This document shows, in pieces, positions 61,073 to 64,000 of a DNA stretch of 64,000 nucleotides. The notes beneath the pieces were generated by a model. The model did no database searches. It was not told where the DNA came from and saw only the letters and a list, made by a program, of their open reading frames with translations. Position numbers and translations under genes: made by a program. Position 1 is the stretch's first letter. The number at the start of each line of letters is the position of its first letter. This DNA comes from Catenibacillus scindens (GTDB lineage: Bacteria > Bacillota > Clostridia > Lachnospirales > Lachnospiraceae): assembly GCF_014202115.1 (NCBI RefSeq), contig NZ_JACHFW010000001.1, forward strand, positions 372,001 through 436,000, in the 5' to 3' direction.

Positions 61073-61936
61073 TTAACACCAGCGCCGTTTTTCCACAGCC
61101 TGATCGGCAAGGAAAATAAACAGAAAGCTGCCGGAAAGATAATAAATGATCCCCGGAATATCAATGATACCTGATGCAAAATTATAAAAATGCCCGGTCA
61201 GGGATAAGGAGCTGATCAGATCCCCAAAAGCGCCCTGAAAACTTGTGGAATCCATAAAATATAATATCAGGATTACCGCCACGCCAATCACGGCGACGCC
61301 GCCTCCCAGGAGCGTACTCTGGGTCATGGAGTGAACAATAAGGGCCACCGCCAGGATAAGAATAATAAAAGCCGCCATTGAAACCCACGCCGTTGATGGG
61401 ATCATATCAGCGATTGATTCTGCCATATAGGAAGCAAACAAAATCAGAAATGTAAGAACCGCGGAAATAACCTGGCTCTCTGTCAGTGAGGAGATAAACA
61501 TACCCACCGCGATACCTAAAAATCCCATGAGGGCAAATCCAAAAATAGACGCGTAAGCCATAGCGTAGGAGATTGTCCCGTAAGCCGCCATGATCAGCGG
61601 GTAAAACAGCATAACGCACACCGGCACCAAAAATACAGTGACCATGGCCAGATATTTGGCGAAAATAATCTGCCATGTCGTCACCGGGGCTGTTAAAAGC
61701 ATCTGATCTGTTTTCTGGCGGCGGTCATCTGCCATACTTTTCATAGTCAGAATAGGGATCAGGATCATAAACACGGCGATGGTCGCCGACAGGGAATATC
61801 CAAAATAGGGATAACCGCCGTAAAGATTATTGGCGAAAAAATATAATCCGATAATGACCAGGGCAAACGCGATAAAAACGCAGCCGATCATAGACGTGAA
61901 ATATGAGCGGACCTCCTTTTTATAAATCGCTGCCAT
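61073..61936 (-). CDS. ABC-2 type permease, GldF-like
   Basis: 287 residues, six predicted membrane helices, with the early MKSMADDRRQKTDQMLLTAPV loop (65-85) typical of NatB/GldF-like ABC-2 permeases. It starts within the last 17 bases of the ATPase gene, with AGGAGG inside that gene. Partner of the ATPase and GldG-like proteins. Confidence 0.9.
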   Translation of the reverse strand: MAAIYKKEVRSYFTSMIGCVFIAFALVIIGLYFFANNLYGGYPYFGYSLSATIAVFMILIPILTMKSMADDRRQKTDQMLLTAPVTTWQIIFAKYLAMVTVFLVPVCVMLFYPLIMAAYGTISYAMAYASIFGFALMGFLGIAVGMFISSLTESQVISAVLTFLILFASYMAESIADMIPSTAWVSMAAFIILILAVALIVHSMTQSTLLGGGVAVIGVAVILILYFMDSTSFQGAFGDLISSLSLTGHFYNFASGIIDIPGIIYYLSGSFLFIFLADQAVEKRRWC

Positions 61937-62999
61937 TGTCCTGTACCTCCTCTGCCTTAGGGCGTTTTAACAAAAAGCGCCGTTTTTCTTTTTTATTAAT
62001 ATTCTGCGCATCCGTTTCTTCCGTCAGCTCCAGGAAAATATCTTCCAAAGACACATATTTTGCCGAAGCCATCATCGGGCATTCCGCATGGGCAAGGGCA
62101 TAAAATATCTCTTCCCTGTAATCCCGGCGAGTCGTTTTTACAGATTCTTCATCCGCAGACACATCCCGGCCGTCATGTGCGGGCTCCACACTGCACTCCA
62201 CAGTAACATCCACAATATTTTCTTCCCGGTACGGGTTTATGTCGATCTTCTCAATGCCGCCAATCTGCTCCAGAGCCTGCCGCACCTGATCTTTTTCGCC
62301 TTTTACAAGGAAATTGTAAATATTTTGTCCCTGCATCATTTTTGTAAGATTTTGGGTCGTATCACTGGCAATAAGTTTCCCATGGGCAATGATCATGACA
62401 TAATCACAAATCTCGCTGATCTCTGAAAGAATATGAGAGCTTAATATAATCGTATGCTCCTTGCTCAGTTCCCGGATCAACTGGCGTATCTCGATGATCT
62501 GTTTCGGGTCAAGTCCTACTGTGGGCTCATCCAGGATAATAATCGGCGGAAACCCCATAATGGCGTGGGCAAGGCCAACTCTCTGACGATAACCTTTAGA
62601 TAGATTTTTGATCAGGCGCCCTGCCACATCTTCCACCTCAGTCATCTTCATTACCCTTTCAATCTGGGCCTCCTGCTCGGATTTCTTCACACCCTTGAGC
62701 TGAGCAGAAAAATGAAGATATTCTTCCACTGTCATATCCGGGTAAACCGGCGGAATTTCCGGAAGATATCCGATACACTTTTTTGCCTCTTGGGCGTCCT
62801 TTAAAATATCATGGCCGTCAATAAGGACTTCACCTTCCGTGGCGCCGATATATCCGGTCATAATATTCATGGTCGTGGATTTTCCCGCGCCGTTAGGCCC
62901 TAAGAAACCGTAAATCTGGCCTTTTTCCACGGTAAAGGTCAAATGATCCACAGCAACATGGTCACCATATTTTTTCACGAGATTTTTAACCTCTATCAT
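61920..62999 (-). CDS. ABC transporter ATP-binding protein, GldA/NatA-like
   Basis: 359 residues. Walker A GPNGAGKST (35-43), signature LSKGYRQRVG (near 133), Walker B IIILDEPT (near 153). Residues 225-359 form a long C-terminal extension with a charged basic tail (KKEKRRFLLKRPK). GGAGGAG precedes the ATG. First gene of the cluster; a LacI-type regulator diverges upstream. Confidence 0.94.
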   Translation of the reverse strand: MIEVKNLVKKYGDHVAVDHLTFTVEKGQIYGFLGPNGAGKSTTMNIMTGYIGATEGEVLIDGHDILKDAQEAKKCIGYLPEIPPVYPDMTVEEYLHFSAQLKGVKKSEQEAQIERVMKMTEVEDVAGRLIKNLSKGYRQRVGLAHAIMGFPPIIILDEPTVGLDPKQIIEIRQLIRELSKEHTIILSSHILSEISEICDYVMIIAHGKLIASDTTQNLTKMMQGQNIYNFLVKGEKDQVRQALEQIGGIEKIDINPYREENIVDVTVECSVEPAHDGRDVSADEESVKTTRRDYREEIFYALAHAECPMMASAKYVSLEDIFLELTEETDAQNINKKEKRRFLLKRPKAEEVQDNGSDL

Positions 63000-63134
63000 G
63001 CCATATGCTCCTCCTTCATTTTATCAATCGTTTTTATTGTAAGGGCCGACTGTGTATAATCCTTGGAAAGATTGTGAACTTTTTTTGATAAATCTGTGAA
63101 AAAAGTGTGGGGAACTGTTACTGCCACATACCGG

Positions 63135-63163
63135 TAGACATTGGAAAAAAATTTCTTTATAAT
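63135..63163 (+). promoter_or_regulatory. Promoter of the LacI-type gene
   Basis: TAGACA (63135-63140), 17 bases, TATAAT (63158-63163). Downstream, TTGTAACT and AGTTACAA (near 63174-63207) form an 8-bp spaced inverted repeat that could be an autoregulatory site. Confidence 0.65.
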
Positions 63164-63236
63164 CAAAGAAAGGTTGTAACTATGAAGGTACTAAACAGTT
63201 ACAAAAGGTTTTATGATATGAAAGGAACATTTTTAT

Positions 63237-64000
63237 ATGGTTACAGTTAAAGACATCGCCAAAGCCTCCGGTGTCTCTCCCAGCACCGTATCAATTATTC
63301 TCAACGGACAAAGCCGGGAACGGAAAATCTCAGAGAAAACATGTAAAAAGGTGTGGGACGCTGTCAGCGCCCTGGGATACAAGCCAAACATTGCGGCCCG
63401 CACACTGAGGGAGGGCGCGGCTTCAAGTTCTTACACCATTGCCCTTTACTGGGCCAACGATTTTCGTACCACCATGCTGTCCCGTTTTTTAAAAGGGCTT
63501 TCCATGGCCGCCGCCGATGCCGCCGTTCCCTATGAGATCATCATCTACCCCTATGACAACGACACATTAAAAGATCAGACTGCCCTTCTCACAGGCCGGC
63601 GTTTTCACGGCGCGATCATTGCTAATGCCTCCCAAAAAGATATGGAATTTGTCAGGGACAGTTATTTTCCTGTGCCTGTTGTCCTCTATAACCGCTCCCT
63701 GCCCGGCTACTGCAGCGTAACTGTAGATAACTACCGCATGGGTGTCCTGGCGGCCCAGGCACTCCTTGACCGGAAAAAAAGGTTTCCCTGGATTCTCAGT
63801 TCCCAGGAAACCTTCCCCGGCATGGAACAACGCCTTGAGGGCTTCAAAGATTCCTTTGCCTCGGTGCTAAGCCCAATTTCCCCCGAAAACTACCTGGAGG
63901 GGGAGAACACTCCCCAGGACGGCGCCCGAATGGCGAACCAGGTTCTTACCTCCGGACATCCCTGCGACAGCATTTACTGTCTTTCTGACGCCATCGCCAT
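63237..64000 (+). CDS. LacI family transcriptional regulator, 3' end outside window
   Basis: 254 codons visible, open to the right edge. N-terminal LacI HTH (VTVKDIAKASGVSPSTVSIILNG in pieces, 2-24) and hinge (ALGYKPNIAARTL), then the sugar-binding-type domain (IALYWANDF, GAIIANA, VTVDNYRMG). AAAGGAAC precedes the ATG at 63237. Divergent from the ABC cluster. Its target genes probably lie to the right, outside the window. Confidence 0.92.
   Translation, partial: MVTVKDIAKASGVSPSTVSIILNGQSRERKISEKTCKKVWDAVSALGYKPNIAARTLREGAASSSYTIALYWANDFRTTMLSRFLKGLSMAAADAAVPYEIIIYPYDNDTLKDQTALLTGRRFHGAIIANASQKDMEFVRDSYFPVPVVLYNRSLPGYCSVTVDNYRMGVLAAQALLDRKKRFPWILSSQETFPGMEQRLEGFKDSFASVLSPISPENYLEGENTPQDGARMANQVLTSGHPCDSIYCLSDAIA

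Overview
The window looks like the chromosome of a strictly anaerobic, low-to-mid GC Clostridia member, most likely a gut Lachnospiraceae. The evidence is a crotonyl-CoA to butyryl-CoA operon (crt-hbd-bcd-etfBA), a class III anaerobic ribonucleotide reductase, [FeFe]-hydrogenase-type proteins, a reverse rubrerythrin with a PerR-like regulator, an oxygen-labile serine dehydratase, sugar PTS systems and many strong AGGAGG ribosome binding sites. No rRNA, tRNA, IS transposase, prophage or CRISPR array was seen.

Layout. 1-1810 (+): ApbE flavin transferase (cut by the window edge), a NusG-domain-II membrane protein and a Gx-type transporter, a trio resembling part of flavin-based extracellular electron transfer loci. 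1851-7353 (-): a complete sucrose operon (scrR-scrA-scrB-scrK). 7641-8733 (-): reverse rubrerythrin and PerR behind a strong promoter with a palindromic operator. 9105-12085 (-): anaerobic RNR in which the glycyl-radical tail is a separate 51-residue gene between nrdD and nrdG. 12577-17201 (-): a four-gene hydrogenase/phosphatase operon that looks like a gas or redox sensing module. 17445-30335: a dehydrogenase, a nuclease-helicase, MATE pump, deoC with an acyltransferase and AraC regulator, M32 carboxypeptidase, purA, an unusual HAD-MarR fusion and a metallo-hydrolase.

30727-41236 is the most interesting metabolic block. A divergent HxlR regulator faces an operon of cupin, SDR reductase, hydroxyacid dehydrogenase, cyclase-family hydrolase, BKACE-family beta-keto acid cleavage enzyme and a small zinc ribbon. 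This set of families matches, step for step, the anaerobic phloroglucinol route (phloroglucinol reductase, dihydrophloroglucinol cyclohydrolase, 3-hydroxy-5-oxohexanoate dehydrogenase, triacetate acetoacetate-lyase). Its end product, acetoacetyl-CoA, is the substrate of the immediately following crt-hbd-bcd-etfBA operon, which has no thiolase. Together they would turn a plant polyphenol ring into butyrate and acetate.

41367-64000: serine dehydratase, a secreted protein, an OFA-family MFS transporter, sigma-54, an HPr with Arg at position 46, a trehalose PTS operon with a divergent GntR regulator and three operator copies, a cell-envelope glycosylation cluster (53818-58457), a GldA/F/G-DUF4340 ABC cluster, and a LacI regulator cut by the right edge.

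Intergenic DNA carries several dispersed palindromic repeat families: a long-stem hairpin with a GGACATGC..GCATGTCC core, a GGCTGAACTGTTAC module, a 52-bp leader repeat and a roughly 100-bp tandem repeat. One copy of the long hairpin lies inside the predicted phloroglucinol operon. All functional calls are made from reading the translated sequence; no database search was run.
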